This document shows positions 1-6,693 of a DNA stretch of 12,700 nt, piece by piece. Location: assembly GCA_002424645.1 (NCBI GenBank), contig DIKU01000035.1, positions 5,529 to 18,228 on the forward strand. Reading direction: 5' to 3'. The position numbers and the translations under genes are program-made. The notes under the pieces were generated by a model, which was given only the letters and a program-made list of their open reading frames with translations, did not search any database and had not been told where the DNA came from. Numbering within the stretch: position 1 is the stretch's first letter; each line of letters starts with the position of its first letter. The stretch is from Pelobacter sp. UBA5610. Lineage in GTDB: Bacteria > Desulfobacterota > Desulfuromonadia > Desulfuromonadales > Syntrophotaleaceae.

Positions 1-27
1 CATCGAAATCACAAGGAGATTCCCTGC

Positions 28-1167
28 ATGAGCGATTTTTTTGCCACCCTGGATGCCATTTTCCACGAAACCTTTCTCGGTATCAGCGCCGGGCGTTTTG
101 CCGCGGCCTTTGCCGTACTTATCGCTGCCCTTATTTTAAAAAAGATCCTCGGTCATATCTTTGTCAGCGTAATTTTCCCTCTGGCCACCCGTACCCATAG
201 CCGCTATGACGATGAATTTCTAAATTGCATCCGCAAGCCGGCAGAGTTGCTGGTGGTCATTATCGGACTGTTTATCGCAGTGCAGGTGCTGCAACTACCG
301 GGCGAACCGGTCAACCTGCGGCGCGGCGCGTACGCCATCCTCAAGGTGCTGGTGACGTTTGACATCGGCTGGACCCTCTTCAACCTGGTCAACCTGCTGG
401 ATATCTTTTTATCCGGCTGGGTCAGCAAAACCGAATCGACCCTCGATGATCATCTGCTGCCCTTCATCCGCAAAAGCCTCCGGGCCTTTATCATCTTTCT
501 GGCCGTAATCATGACCATCCAGAATCTCGGCTATTCCATCTCCGGGCTGCTGGCGTCCCTGGGCATCGGCGGCCTGGCCGTGGCCCTGGCGGCCAAAGAC
601 ACCCTGTCGAATATTTTCGGATCGTTCATGATCATCCTTGATCGACCGTTTCACCTTGGTGACTGGGTCAAAGCCGGCGACATGGAGGGGGTAGTCGAAG
701 AGGTCGGCTTTCGTTCAACCAAAATCCGCACCTTTGCCAAGACTCTGATTACGGTACCCAACAACATCATCGCCAATCTGGCCGTCGACAATTTCAGCCG
801 CATGCCCAAAAGACGCATCAAACTCAACGTAGGGGTCACTTATGAAACCAGCCCGGCACAAATGCGCCAGGCTGTCTCGCAAATCAGGGAGATGCTGAAA
901 AACCACCCCGCCATCGAACAGGATTTCTTTCTGGTTAACTTTACCGATTACGGGCCGTCATCTCTGGACATCATGGTGTACTGCTTTACCACCACAACGG
1001 TATGGGGGGAGTATCTCGATGCCCGTGAGGACATCTGCTTGAAGATCATGGATATTCTCGAAGTCCTCGGCCTCGAGATCGCGTTTCCCAGCCGTTCGAT
1101 CTATCTGCGGGGCCAGAAAGACGAAGAACCTCATGCGCAGCAAGCCATACCGGAGTCGCTCGCTTAG
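28..1167 (+). CDS. MscS-family mechanosensitive ion channel
   Basis: This is a small-conductance mechanosensitive channel of the inner membrane, a tension-gated pore that releases solutes on hypo-osmotic shock. The 379-residue product has about five hydrophobic helices (roughly residues 23-45, 72-90, 104-128, 150-168 and 172-200). The last is the typical pore-lining helix, rich in Gly and Ala (SLGIGGLAVALAAKDTLSNI, about 177-196). It runs into the beta domain (about 205-262, with DRPFHLGDWV and VPNN motifs) and then a cytoplasmic alpha/beta domain to about residue 365. At 379 residues it is longer than E. coli MscS (286) because of two extra N-terminal helices, as in many MscS homologues. The ATG at 28 has a strong Shine-Dalgarno sequence, AAGGAGAT at 13-20. 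The gene is convergent with the next one, only 19 bases away. The family assignment is firm; the exact subfamily and gating properties cannot be read from sequence. Confidence 0.95.
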   Translation: MSDFFATLDAIFHETFLGISAGRFAAAFAVLIAALILKKILGHIFVSVIFPLATRTHSRYDDEFLNCIRKPAELLVVIIGLFIAVQVLQLPGEPVNLRRGAYAILKVLVTFDIGWTLFNLVNLLDIFLSGWVSKTESTLDDHLLPFIRKSLRAFIIFLAVIMTIQNLGYSISGLLASLGIGGLAVALAAKDTLSNIFGSFMIILDRPFHLGDWVKAGDMEGVVEEVGFRSTKIRTFAKTLITVPNNIIANLAVDNFSRMPKRRIKLNVGVTYETSPAQMRQAVSQIREMLKNHPAIEQDFFLVNFTDYGPSSLDIMVYCFTTTTVWGEYLDAREDICLKIMDILEVLGLEIAFPSRSIYLRGQKDEEPHAQQAIPESLA

Positions 1168-1186
1168 CCGGTTATTTTATTTGCTC

Positions 1187-1420
1187 TTAGAGGGTATCCA
1201 GATTTTCCGGAGGATCGATACAGGTAAGCCCGACCTCTTTGGCCAACGCTTGCAGAAGATCCTCAGCATCCTGGCGACGCGAGGGGTGATACCCCACCTC
1301 GATCACACCGGCCGCGGCATCGATGGTGCGCATAAACATCAATCCGTCATAGCTTTCCAGGATAAAGCGCATGGTGCTGATATCTTTGCGGGATACGATA
1401 AAATAGCGTTTTTCCAGCAT
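1187..1420 (-). CDS. DUF4911 domain-containing small protein
   Basis: This is a 77-residue protein of unknown function that I recognise as DUF4911-like, a family common in Geobacter relatives. The recognisable pattern is an N-terminal KRYFIVSRKDIS, then RFILESYDGL, and a C-terminal segment ending in LLQALAKEVGL. There is no signal peptide or membrane helix, so it is probably cytosolic. I chose the ATG at 1418-1420 because GAGG lies 6 bases upstream. An in-frame ATG 27 bases earlier (1445-1447) lacks a ribosome binding site. The gene is convergent with the mechanosensitive channel gene and divergent from the rhomboid gene, so it appears to be its own transcription unit. No function is inferred. 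Confidence 0.8.
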   Translation of the reverse strand: MLEKRYFIVSRKDISTMRFILESYDGLMFMRTIDAAAGVIEVGYHPSRRQDAEDLLQALAKEVGLTCIDPPENLDTL

Positions 1421-1464
1421 GACTTGCCTCGCATGATATGTTGCCATATTAAGAAAAAAGGTTA

Positions 1465-1579
1465 TCTCACCAGGAAGCGCACGAAGACAGGTTTAAGGAA
1501 AAGACGTCCATGTTGTTTGTTGTGACCCATAATCCTGGTTCTCGTCTTTCTTCGAGTCTTGCGTGACCTTCATGGTAAA
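1465..1579. repeat. Imperfect palindromic interspersed repeat (CACGAAG type)
   Basis: The left arm (about 1467-1507) reads CACCAGGAAGCGCACGAAGAC and so on. The right arm (about 1539-1577), read on the opposite strand, gives ACCATGAAGGTCACGCAAGAC and then AAGAAAGACGAG. The two arms match with small indels, so the whole forms a long imperfect hairpin. The CACGAAG-rich wording resembles a family of intergenic palindromic repeats that I recall from many bacterial genomes, usually with a more regular sequence; this copy appears degraded. It lies between two divergent genes, the DUF4911 gene and the rhomboid gene. Family membership is from memory and needs a genome-wide search. Confidence 0.55.
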
Positions 1580-1589
1580 AGCCAAATGC

Positions 1590-1605
1590 TACTCTGTATA
1601 GAGTA
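1590..1605. promoter_or_regulatory. Short interrupted palindrome upstream of rhomboid gene
   Basis: TACTCT at 1590-1595 is mirrored by AGAGTA at 1600-1605 around the spacer GTAT. It sits 50 bases before the rhomboid start and contains a TATAGA (1597-1602) that could be a -10 element, but no convincing -35 lies at the right distance. It could be an operator or chance. Confidence 0.25.
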
Positions 1606-1655
1606 CCGGAGCCACGGACATAATCCGATAAATTCCACATCGAGGCGTTACCACC

Positions 1656-2582
1656 ATGCCCCCGACAGCCGAGCATGACCAAACCCTCTGGCAAGCTATC
1701 GATCCTGCCAGCATCGATCCGGACCTGCACCGCCCCCTGACCGCCGCTATGGCCCGGGACTGGCATCTGGTACTGACAGCCTGCGGCATCGAAACACGCC
1801 TGCAGCAGGCTGAAAGTGCGTGGCTGCTGGCGGTTTTGGAGCCGGATCTGCAACGGGCGCTATACACGCTGCGATTGTATGTGGAAGAAAATCGCCATTG
1901 GCCACCGCCCCCTCCAACCGCAACCAGCCTGGACAACACCTGGGTCAGTGCCTGCGTGCTGGCGGCCCTGGCGCTGTTTCACAATATCACGCGCCTGCAC
2001 TTCCCGTCACTCGGCCTGGAATCACTGCACTGGTTGGCAGCGGGCAACGCCCATGTCGCCAGCGTCCGCAGCGGCCAATGGTGGCGCCTTGCGACCGCCC
2101 TGACGCTGCATAGCGATGCTTTGCACCTTGCGGGCAATGTCCTGATCGGCGGGGTGTTCATCATGCGCCTGTGCCGTGAGGTTGGATCGGGGGTCGGTTG
2201 GTGCCTGCTTATACTGGTCGGTGTCTCCGGCAATTACCTTAACAGCTTGATCCAGTCCCCGTCCCATCAATCGGTGGGAGCTTCGACCGCCGTTTTTGGC
2301 GCTATCGGCATCCTCGCAGCTCTGAATGCCCGACGCTATCGTTTGTTGCTCACAAGAAGGTGGACCCTGCCGCTTGCCGGCAGCCTTGCGTTGCTGGCCC
2401 TGCTTGGCACGGGAGGCGAGCATACCGACCTGCTGGCACATCTGTTCGGATTTTTATGCGGACTGGTCGCCGGCTGGCTGATCGCCCCCCTGCCCCAGGT
2501 GGGCCCACGACTGAATCGCTGGCTGGGGCTATTTGCGGCTTTGTTCATAATGCTGACCTGGTGGCTGGCCTTGCATTCATAG
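1656..2582 (+). CDS. Rhomboid-family intramembrane serine protease
   Basis: This is a 308-residue integral membrane protease that cleaves substrates within or next to their membrane helices. The catalytic serine is Ser210 in GASTAVFG and the catalytic histidine is His262 in AHLFGF. The GQWWRLATALTLH segment (140-152) and HLAGN (157-161, Asn161) match the rhomboid loop 1 and oxyanion region. About seven membrane helices are visible (around 96-112, 154-172, 178-195, 207-224, 237-253, 258-275 and 288-306), so this looks like the six-helix core plus one C-terminal helix. The first 95 residues form a soluble cytosolic region ending in a proline run; its layout recalls the small N-terminal domain of E. 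coli GlpG or DUF2007-like domains. The ATG has GAGG at 1642-1645, 10 bases upstream, a slightly long spacing. Palindromic repeats lie in the gaps on both sides. Substrates are unknown. Confidence 0.92.
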   Translation: MPPTAEHDQTLWQAIDPASIDPDLHRPLTAAMARDWHLVLTACGIETRLQQAESAWLLAVLEPDLQRALYTLRLYVEENRHWPPPPPTATSLDNTWVSACVLAALALFHNITRLHFPSLGLESLHWLAAGNAHVASVRSGQWWRLATALTLHSDALHLAGNVLIGGVFIMRLCREVGSGVGWCLLILVGVSGNYLNSLIQSPSHQSVGASTAVFGAIGILAALNARRYRLLLTRRWTLPLAGSLALLALLGTGGEHTDLLAHLFGFLCGLVAGWLIAPLPQVGPRLNRWLGLFAALFIMLTWWLALHS

Positions 2583-2616
2583 GGGGAAGGCGGATTTCTC
2601 ACCAACATGCAAATCT

Positions 2617-2700
2617 TGTTTCACCGCTGAGTACGCAGAGAACACAGCGGACACTCAAAAATGTTTTTCGTATCTCTGCGATCTCCACGGGTCCAAAGAC
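2617..2700. repeat. Imperfect palindromic interspersed repeat (GCAGAG type)
   Basis: The left arm starts near 2621 with CACCGCTGAGTACGCAGAGA. The right arm, read on the other strand from about 2692 down to 2673, gives ACCCGTGGAGATCGCAGAGA. The core match is GCAGAGA (2635-2641) against TCTCTGC (2673-2679), around an A/T-rich centre AAAAATGTTTTT. The wording resembles a widespread intergenic palindrome family built of CGCAGAG units, here degraded. It lies between the convergent rhomboid and lspA genes and could also act as a weak transcription stop for the rhomboid gene. Confidence 0.6.
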
Positions 2701-2710
2701 TCCAGATTTT

Positions 2711-2753
2711 TCGCAAAACAAAAGCCGGCACGATAAACAGATCGCGCCGGCTT
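2711..2753 (-). terminator. Intrinsic terminator of the ileS-lspA operon
   Basis: On the minus strand a 13-base-pair stem (2753-2741 with 2734-2722, one G-U pair) encloses the six-base loop CTGTTT. The outer arms are AAGCCGGC and GCCGGCTT. The stem is followed by the tract TTTTGTTTTG. It begins 25 bases after the lspA stop codon. This is a textbook rho-independent terminator. Confidence 0.88.
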
Positions 2754-2777
2754 AATGATTTATGCCAACCAGCAGGT

Positions 2778-3263
2778 CTATACCTGGGTCTTTCGACCAT
2801 CCCGCCACTGGGCCAGCAGCAACATCCCCACTCCGACGCAGATGGCCGAATCGGCAACGTTAAATGCGGGCCAGTGGTGCTGAAACCAATGAACATCGAG
2901 AAAATCGATAACCTCTCCCAACCGCAATCGGTCGATAAGATTACCGATAGCCCCGCCAAGGATCAAACTCAGAGCCGAGCGTGACAAGATCTGCTCAGGC
3001 TTAAGCTGCCGATAAAACCACACCAGAAAGACCACGGCGACCATGGTGGTGGTAAGCAAAAAGGGTACGCGAAACCCGGTATCCGAAAAAATTCCAAATG
3101 CAGCGCCCTTGTTGCGCACATACACCAGATCGAAAAAATCCGGGATCACCGGCAGAGCCTCGTGCATCTGGAAGGTTTGCACGATAAGCCACTTGGTGAA
3201 CTGATCAACCACCACGACCAGGCTGGCGATCAAAAGCAACATACTGTAGCGGGTACATTTCAT
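2778..3263 (-). CDS. lspA: Lipoprotein signal peptidase (signal peptidase II)
   Basis: LspA is the inner-membrane aspartyl protease that removes the signal peptide of prolipoproteins after the lipobox cysteine has been diacylglyceryl-modified. The 161-residue length is normal. The conserved motifs are all present: DQFTK near residue 20, RNKGAAFGIF (50-59), GNLIDRLRLGEVIDFLD (107-123) and FNVADSAICVG (134-144). The catalytic pair is Asp120 and Asp138, with the 18-residue spacing of the E. coli enzyme. Four hydrophobic helices are visible. Its ATG overlaps the ileS stop codon (ATGA at 3260-3263), so the two genes are translationally coupled, as in many bacteria. Likely local clients are the two lipoproteins encoded at 9006-10784. 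Confidence 0.97.
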   Translation of the reverse strand: MKCTRYSMLLLIASLVVVVDQFTKWLIVQTFQMHEALPVIPDFFDLVYVRNKGAAFGIFSDTGFRVPFLLTTTMVAVVFLVWFYRQLKPEQILSRSALSLILGGAIGNLIDRLRLGEVIDFLDVHWFQHHWPAFNVADSAICVGVGMLLLAQWRDGRKTQV

Positions 3264-6043
3264 TGGCTGACAAGCACCTTAACGCAACGTTGGCAAAGCG
3301 CGGGGTGTTCAGAGCTCTCCCCAACGGAAGTGGCATAATTCCAGCAGCGTTCGCATTTATCACCCTGGGCTTTTTCCACGCTTACTTTGAGCTCGGTCTG
3401 GTTTTCGCCCTGCATCGCATCCGGAAGATCATCAACCAGTTCAACCTGGGAAACAATAAACATGGAGGCGAGTTGCTCGCGATAACTTTCGAGCAGATCG
3501 CGGGTCGCACCGGCGGGAGCGCTCAACAACACGCGGGCATCAAGGGAGTGCCCGACCACCTTGTCGTTGCGTGCGACTTCCAGAGCCTTGGAAACATCCG
3601 AACGAATAGCAAGCAGGCGATCGTAACGCTCCTCCAGCGCGGCGTCACGGAAGCTTGTGTCAAACCGGACGAAATCAGCCAGGTGAACATTTTCCGGGCG
3701 TTCTCCAGGCATGAAATCCCAGATCTCATCGGCGGTAAACGACAATACCGGCGCAATCAACCGCGTTACGCAATCGAGAATCCGATACATGGCGGTCTGG
3801 GCGCTGCGGCGCTCGATGCTGGTGGCTCCGGAGGCGTAAAGACGATCCTTGAGCACATCCAGATAAAAAGCACTCATCTCGACGCTGCAGAAATTATGCA
3901 CGGCATGATAAATGACGTGGAATTCATAATTTTCATAGGCCTTTTCCACTCGACAGGCGAGATCCTCGAGTTTGGCGAGGGCCCAGCGGTCGAGTTCCAG
4001 CAACTGCGCGTCAGGCACCATATCCCTGGACGGCTCGAAACCACTCAGGTTGCCGATGATATAGCGGGCTGTATTGCGGATCCGCCGGTAGGCGTCGGAA
4101 AGCCGTTGCAGAATCTCGTCACTGATACGGATGTCGTCGCGGTAATCCTGTGCGGCCACCCACAAACGCAGAATCTCGGCGCCGTACTTTTTTATAACCT
4201 CTTCGGGAGCAACGACGTTACCCACCGATTTGGACATCTTCTTGCCCTTGCCGTCGACCACAAAACCGTGGGTCAGTACGGACTTGTAGGGGGTCAACTC
4301 GCGGGTCCCGACGGAGGCAAGCAGGCTCGAATGGAACCAGCCACGATGCTGGTCGCTGCCTTCCATATAAAGGTCCGCCGGCCAGTTGAGATAATCACGA
4401 TGCTCCAGAACGGCTGCATGGGATACGCCGGAATCAAACCAGACATCGAGGATGTCGGTCTCTTTGGTAAAGTCGTCATGACCGCAAGACGGGCAGACAG
4501 TGCCAGCCGGCATCAACTCCCGCGCCTCTTTCTCAAACCAGAGATCGCTGCTGCCCTCTTCGAAAAGATCGGCAACATGATGCATGACCTTGCTGTCTTC
4601 CAGAGCTTCGCCACACTTGGCGCAGTAGAAGATGGTAATGGGAACCCCCCAGCTGCGCTGGCGGCTGATGCACCAGTCGGGGCGATTCTCAACCATATTG
4701 TAGATGCGGTCACGGCCCCAACGGGGAATCCAGGTCACATCGTTGATATGCTTAAGAGCCTTGTCACGCAGGCCGTTGGCTTCCATGGAAATGAACCATT
4801 GCTCGGTGGCACGGAAAATAATCGGTTTTTTGCAACGCCAGCAATGGGGATAGCTATGGCTGACTTTGCCTTCCTTGAGCAATGCGCCGACTTCCGTAAG
4901 TTTGGCGTTCACGGCAACGTTGGCGTCGCTGATTTTCATGCTGCCGAAAAACTCAACATTATCGTAATAGCGACCATAGTCGTCGACCGGATTATAGACC
5001 TCAAGCCCGTAGGCCAGACCAACGACATAGTCATCCTGGCCATGTCCCGGTGCGGTATGCACACATCCGGTACCGGCTTCCAGAGTGACATGGTCGCCCA
5101 GGATAAGCAGTGAGGGGCGGTCGTAAAAGGGATGGCGACAGGTCTTGCGCTCAAAAATCGAAGATTCAAACGTCCTTATCACCCGGAAATCGTCCATTCC
5201 GAGTTGCTGCATAACCGTCGGCACCAGGCCTTCGGCCAGCACCAGCAACTCGTCGCCGGTTTCGACAACCGCATAGGGCAGGGTCGGATTGAGGCAGATC
5301 CCGAGGTTGGCGGGTATGGTCCAGGGAGTGGTGGTCCAGATGACGAACGACAGCTTGCGCCCGGCGAGATCGGACAATTCCGCCGGCAGATCGTCTGCAA
5401 AAGGAAATTTTACATAGATGGAAGGCGACGTGTGATCGGCGTATTCCACTTCGGCTTCCGCCAGGGCGGTTACGCAGGAGGAACACCAGTGAATCGGTTT
5501 TTTCCCCTTGAACAGGCCACCCTTTTCTACAAAGCGCGCCAATTCTCGGGCGGTAGCAGCCTCGTAATGATGGGTCATGGTCAGGTACGGGTTATCCCAT
5601 TCACCGAAAACGCCCAGACGCTCAAATTCCTCTTTCTGAATCTTGACCCACTGATCGGCATAGGAGCGGCACTCCTTGCGGATCTCGACTTTGGTCATAT
5701 CCCTTTTCTTTTTGCCGAGCTGCTTGTCCACCATCAACTCGATAGGCAGCCCATGGCAATCCCAGCCCGGCACATAGGGTGCGTAAAACCCCTGCATGCG
5801 ACGGCTCTTAAGAACGATATCCTTAAGAATTTTATTCAGCGCATGCCCGATATGAATATGACCATTGGCATAAGGGGGGCCGTCATGCAACGTAAAGTTG
5901 GGCCGATTGCGACCGGCCTGTTCCATCTTTTCATAAAGCCCAATGCTCTGCCACCGTTCGAGAATTTCAGGTTCCCGTTTGGGCAGGTTGCCACGCATGG
6001 GAAATTCGGTTTCTGGCAGATTAAGGGTCTGTTTGTAGTCCAT
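3260..6043 (-). CDS. ileS: Isoleucyl-tRNA synthetase
   Basis: This cytosolic class I synthetase charges tRNA-Ile with isoleucine and edits mischarged valine. The product has 927 residues, normal for bacterial IleS. The HIGH signature is at residues 64-67 and KMSKS at 602-606. The CP1 editing domain shows WTTTPWTIP (236-244) and HTAPGHGQDD (329-338). Zinc ligands are visible as C187/C190/C401/C404, C474/C477/C517/C520 and a C-terminal finger C897/C900/C917/C920. The C-terminal finger marks the common bacterial type of enzyme. The open frame extends 99 bases further upstream, but the ATG at 6041-6043 has GGGAGG 6 bases before it and matches the family's N-terminus (MDYKQTLNLP). It overlaps lspA by four bases. 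No T-box leader was found upstream. Confidence 0.98.
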   Translation of the reverse strand: MDYKQTLNLPETEFPMRGNLPKREPEILERWQSIGLYEKMEQAGRNRPNFTLHDGPPYANGHIHIGHALNKILKDIVLKSRRMQGFYAPYVPGWDCHGLPIELMVDKQLGKKKRDMTKVEIRKECRSYADQWVKIQKEEFERLGVFGEWDNPYLTMTHHYEAATARELARFVEKGGLFKGKKPIHWCSSCVTALAEAEVEYADHTSPSIYVKFPFADDLPAELSDLAGRKLSFVIWTTTPWTIPANLGICLNPTLPYAVVETGDELLVLAEGLVPTVMQQLGMDDFRVIRTFESSIFERKTCRHPFYDRPSLLILGDHVTLEAGTGCVHTAPGHGQDDYVVGLAYGLEVYNPVDDYGRYYDNVEFFGSMKISDANVAVNAKLTEVGALLKEGKVSHSYPHCWRCKKPIIFRATEQWFISMEANGLRDKALKHINDVTWIPRWGRDRIYNMVENRPDWCISRQRSWGVPITIFYCAKCGEALEDSKVMHHVADLFEEGSSDLWFEKEARELMPAGTVCPSCGHDDFTKETDILDVWFDSGVSHAAVLEHRDYLNWPADLYMEGSDQHRGWFHSSLLASVGTRELTPYKSVLTHGFVVDGKGKKMSKSVGNVVAPEEVIKKYGAEILRLWVAAQDYRDDIRISDEILQRLSDAYRRIRNTARYIIGNLSGFEPSRDMVPDAQLLELDRWALAKLEDLACRVEKAYENYEFHVIYHAVHNFCSVEMSAFYLDVLKDRLYASGATSIERRSAQTAMYRILDCVTRLIAPVLSFTADEIWDFMPGERPENVHLADFVRFDTSFRDAALEERYDRLLAIRSDVSKALEVARNDKVVGHSLDARVLLSAPAGATRDLLESYREQLASMFIVSQVELVDDLPDAMQGENQTELKVSVEKAQGDKCERCWNYATSVGESSEHPALCQRCVKVLVSQ

Positions 6044-6090
6044 TGCATTCCTCCCGAAGGGCTGCTGGGTGGCAAAAAAACAAGTCTGAT

Positions 6091-6118
6091 AAAGTAGCAA
6101 AACGTCTGCATAAGTCAA
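6091..6118 (-). promoter_or_regulatory. Candidate sigma-70 promoter of ileS-lspA
   Basis: On the minus strand TTGACT (6118-6113) is followed after 16 bases by TACTTT (6096-6091). This lies about 50 bases before the ileS start and downstream of the hairpin at 6147-6188. The -35 box is good; the -10 box matches the consensus only in part, and CTTTAT is an alternative two bases downstream. Confidence 0.4.
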
Positions 6119-6138
6119 GCAAAAAGGCGGTCTCAGTG

Positions 6139-6188
6139 GCAAGACAAAGGGCCGCCCATCGCGCTTCGGCGCAACTTGGGCAGCCCTT
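6139..6188 (-). terminator. Nested hairpin, probable terminator of the ribbon-helix-helix gene
   Basis: Arms at 6188-6177 and 6158-6147 form a 12-base-pair stem (AAGGGCTGCCCA with TGGGCGGCCCTT on the minus strand, one U-G pair). Inside it sits a second small hairpin, GCGC-CGAA-GCGC (6172-6161; on the plus strand a GCGC stem with a TTCG loop). The stem is followed on the minus strand by TTTGTCTTGCC, a weak U tract. It starts about 90 bases after the ribbon-helix-helix stop and about 100 before ileS. It is most likely a terminator, but attenuation of ileS cannot be excluded. Confidence 0.55.
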
Positions 6189-6277
6189 GAAAACCGTCAA
6201 TACCTACAAATATTAAACCAATCAGACACCGACAGAATGTCGATTCGCCACAGGCAGGGGGAGGCTATCAGGAAAGG

Positions 6278-6436
6278 TCAGCCGTGGCTGTGAGCCAGAG
6301 ACATGATACTCTGGCGCACCAGATCGGAGATATTGGTGCCTGCTTTTTTGGCGAGATCCTGCAATGCCTCCATTTCCCGATCATTAACTCGGCAGGAAAT
6401 GATGTTTTTTTTCGGGTTTTCTACACTTTTTCCCAT
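6278..6436 (-). CDS. Small ribbon-helix-helix (CopG/Arc-like) protein
   Basis: This 52-residue protein is probably a DNA-binding dimer. It has a basic start (MGKSVENPKK), a short strand segment (NIISCRV, 11-17), a first helix (REMEALQDLAKKAG, 20-33), the turn TNISDLV, and a second helix (RQSIMSL). This is the strand-helix-helix order of the CopG/MetJ/Arc fold. The strand would read the major groove; the turn before helix 2 (NISDLVR) is typical of the fold. The ATG at 6434-6436 has AAAGGAGA about 7 bases upstream; an upstream in-frame start is not needed. No toxin partner lies next to it, so an antitoxin role is not supported; a stand-alone transcription regulator is more likely. A sigma-54-like promoter lies about 90 bases upstream. 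The target genes are unknown. Confidence 0.8.
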   Translation of the reverse strand: MGKSVENPKKNIISCRVNDREMEALQDLAKKAGTNISDLVRQSIMSLAHSHG

Positions 6437-6524
6437 TTGGTGTCTCCTTTGTGTCCCTAATCTCATCGCAACCAACAGAAACCGGCGCTTCCCAACGATT
6501 ATGGCCGTCTTTTGTATACACTAT

Positions 6525-6540
6525 TGCAAAGGCTCTGCCA
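6525..6540 (-). promoter_or_regulatory. Candidate sigma-54 (-24/-12) promoter
   Basis: On the minus strand TGGCAGAGCCTTTGCA keeps the invariant GG and GC doublets with exactly ten bases between them. It matches the sigma-54 consensus TGGCACG-N4-TTGCA except at two positions. It would start transcription near 6514, about 78 bases before the ribbon-helix-helix gene. A sigma-70 reading of the same stretch is possible: CTGGCA, 17 bases, TATACA. No enhancer-binding site was identified. Confidence 0.45.
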
Positions 6541-6693
6541 GTTTTTATTTTTGTTTCATTTCAAAAATAAATACGCAAATTCGATAAGTTGAGACAATCC
6601 ACAACAATGGGAAGATTAACCATACTGAAGCAAGGGGTGGTCCAAAAGAGGACAGAGCGCCCCGTAGCGCAACAAACACCCCGAAATTAGCTA

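Noticed and set aside
3263..5113. Long plus-strand open frame opposite ileS (also 5132-6097)
   Set aside because: It lies wholly antisense to a certain ileS gene, has no recognisable domains, and is explained by the codon bias of the real gene.
6044..6277. T-box riboswitch upstream of ileS
   Set aside because: I looked for the T-box antiterminator sequence and a specifier stem on the minus strand and found neither; the hairpin there is a simple nested stem.
6278..6436. Antitoxin of a toxin-antitoxin pair
   Set aside because: No toxin-sized gene overlaps or adjoins it; the neighbours are nhaA and ileS, each more than 200 bases away.
6652..6672. Terminator after nhaA
   Set aside because: Only a 4-base GCGC stem with an interrupted T-rich tail is visible, too weak to call.
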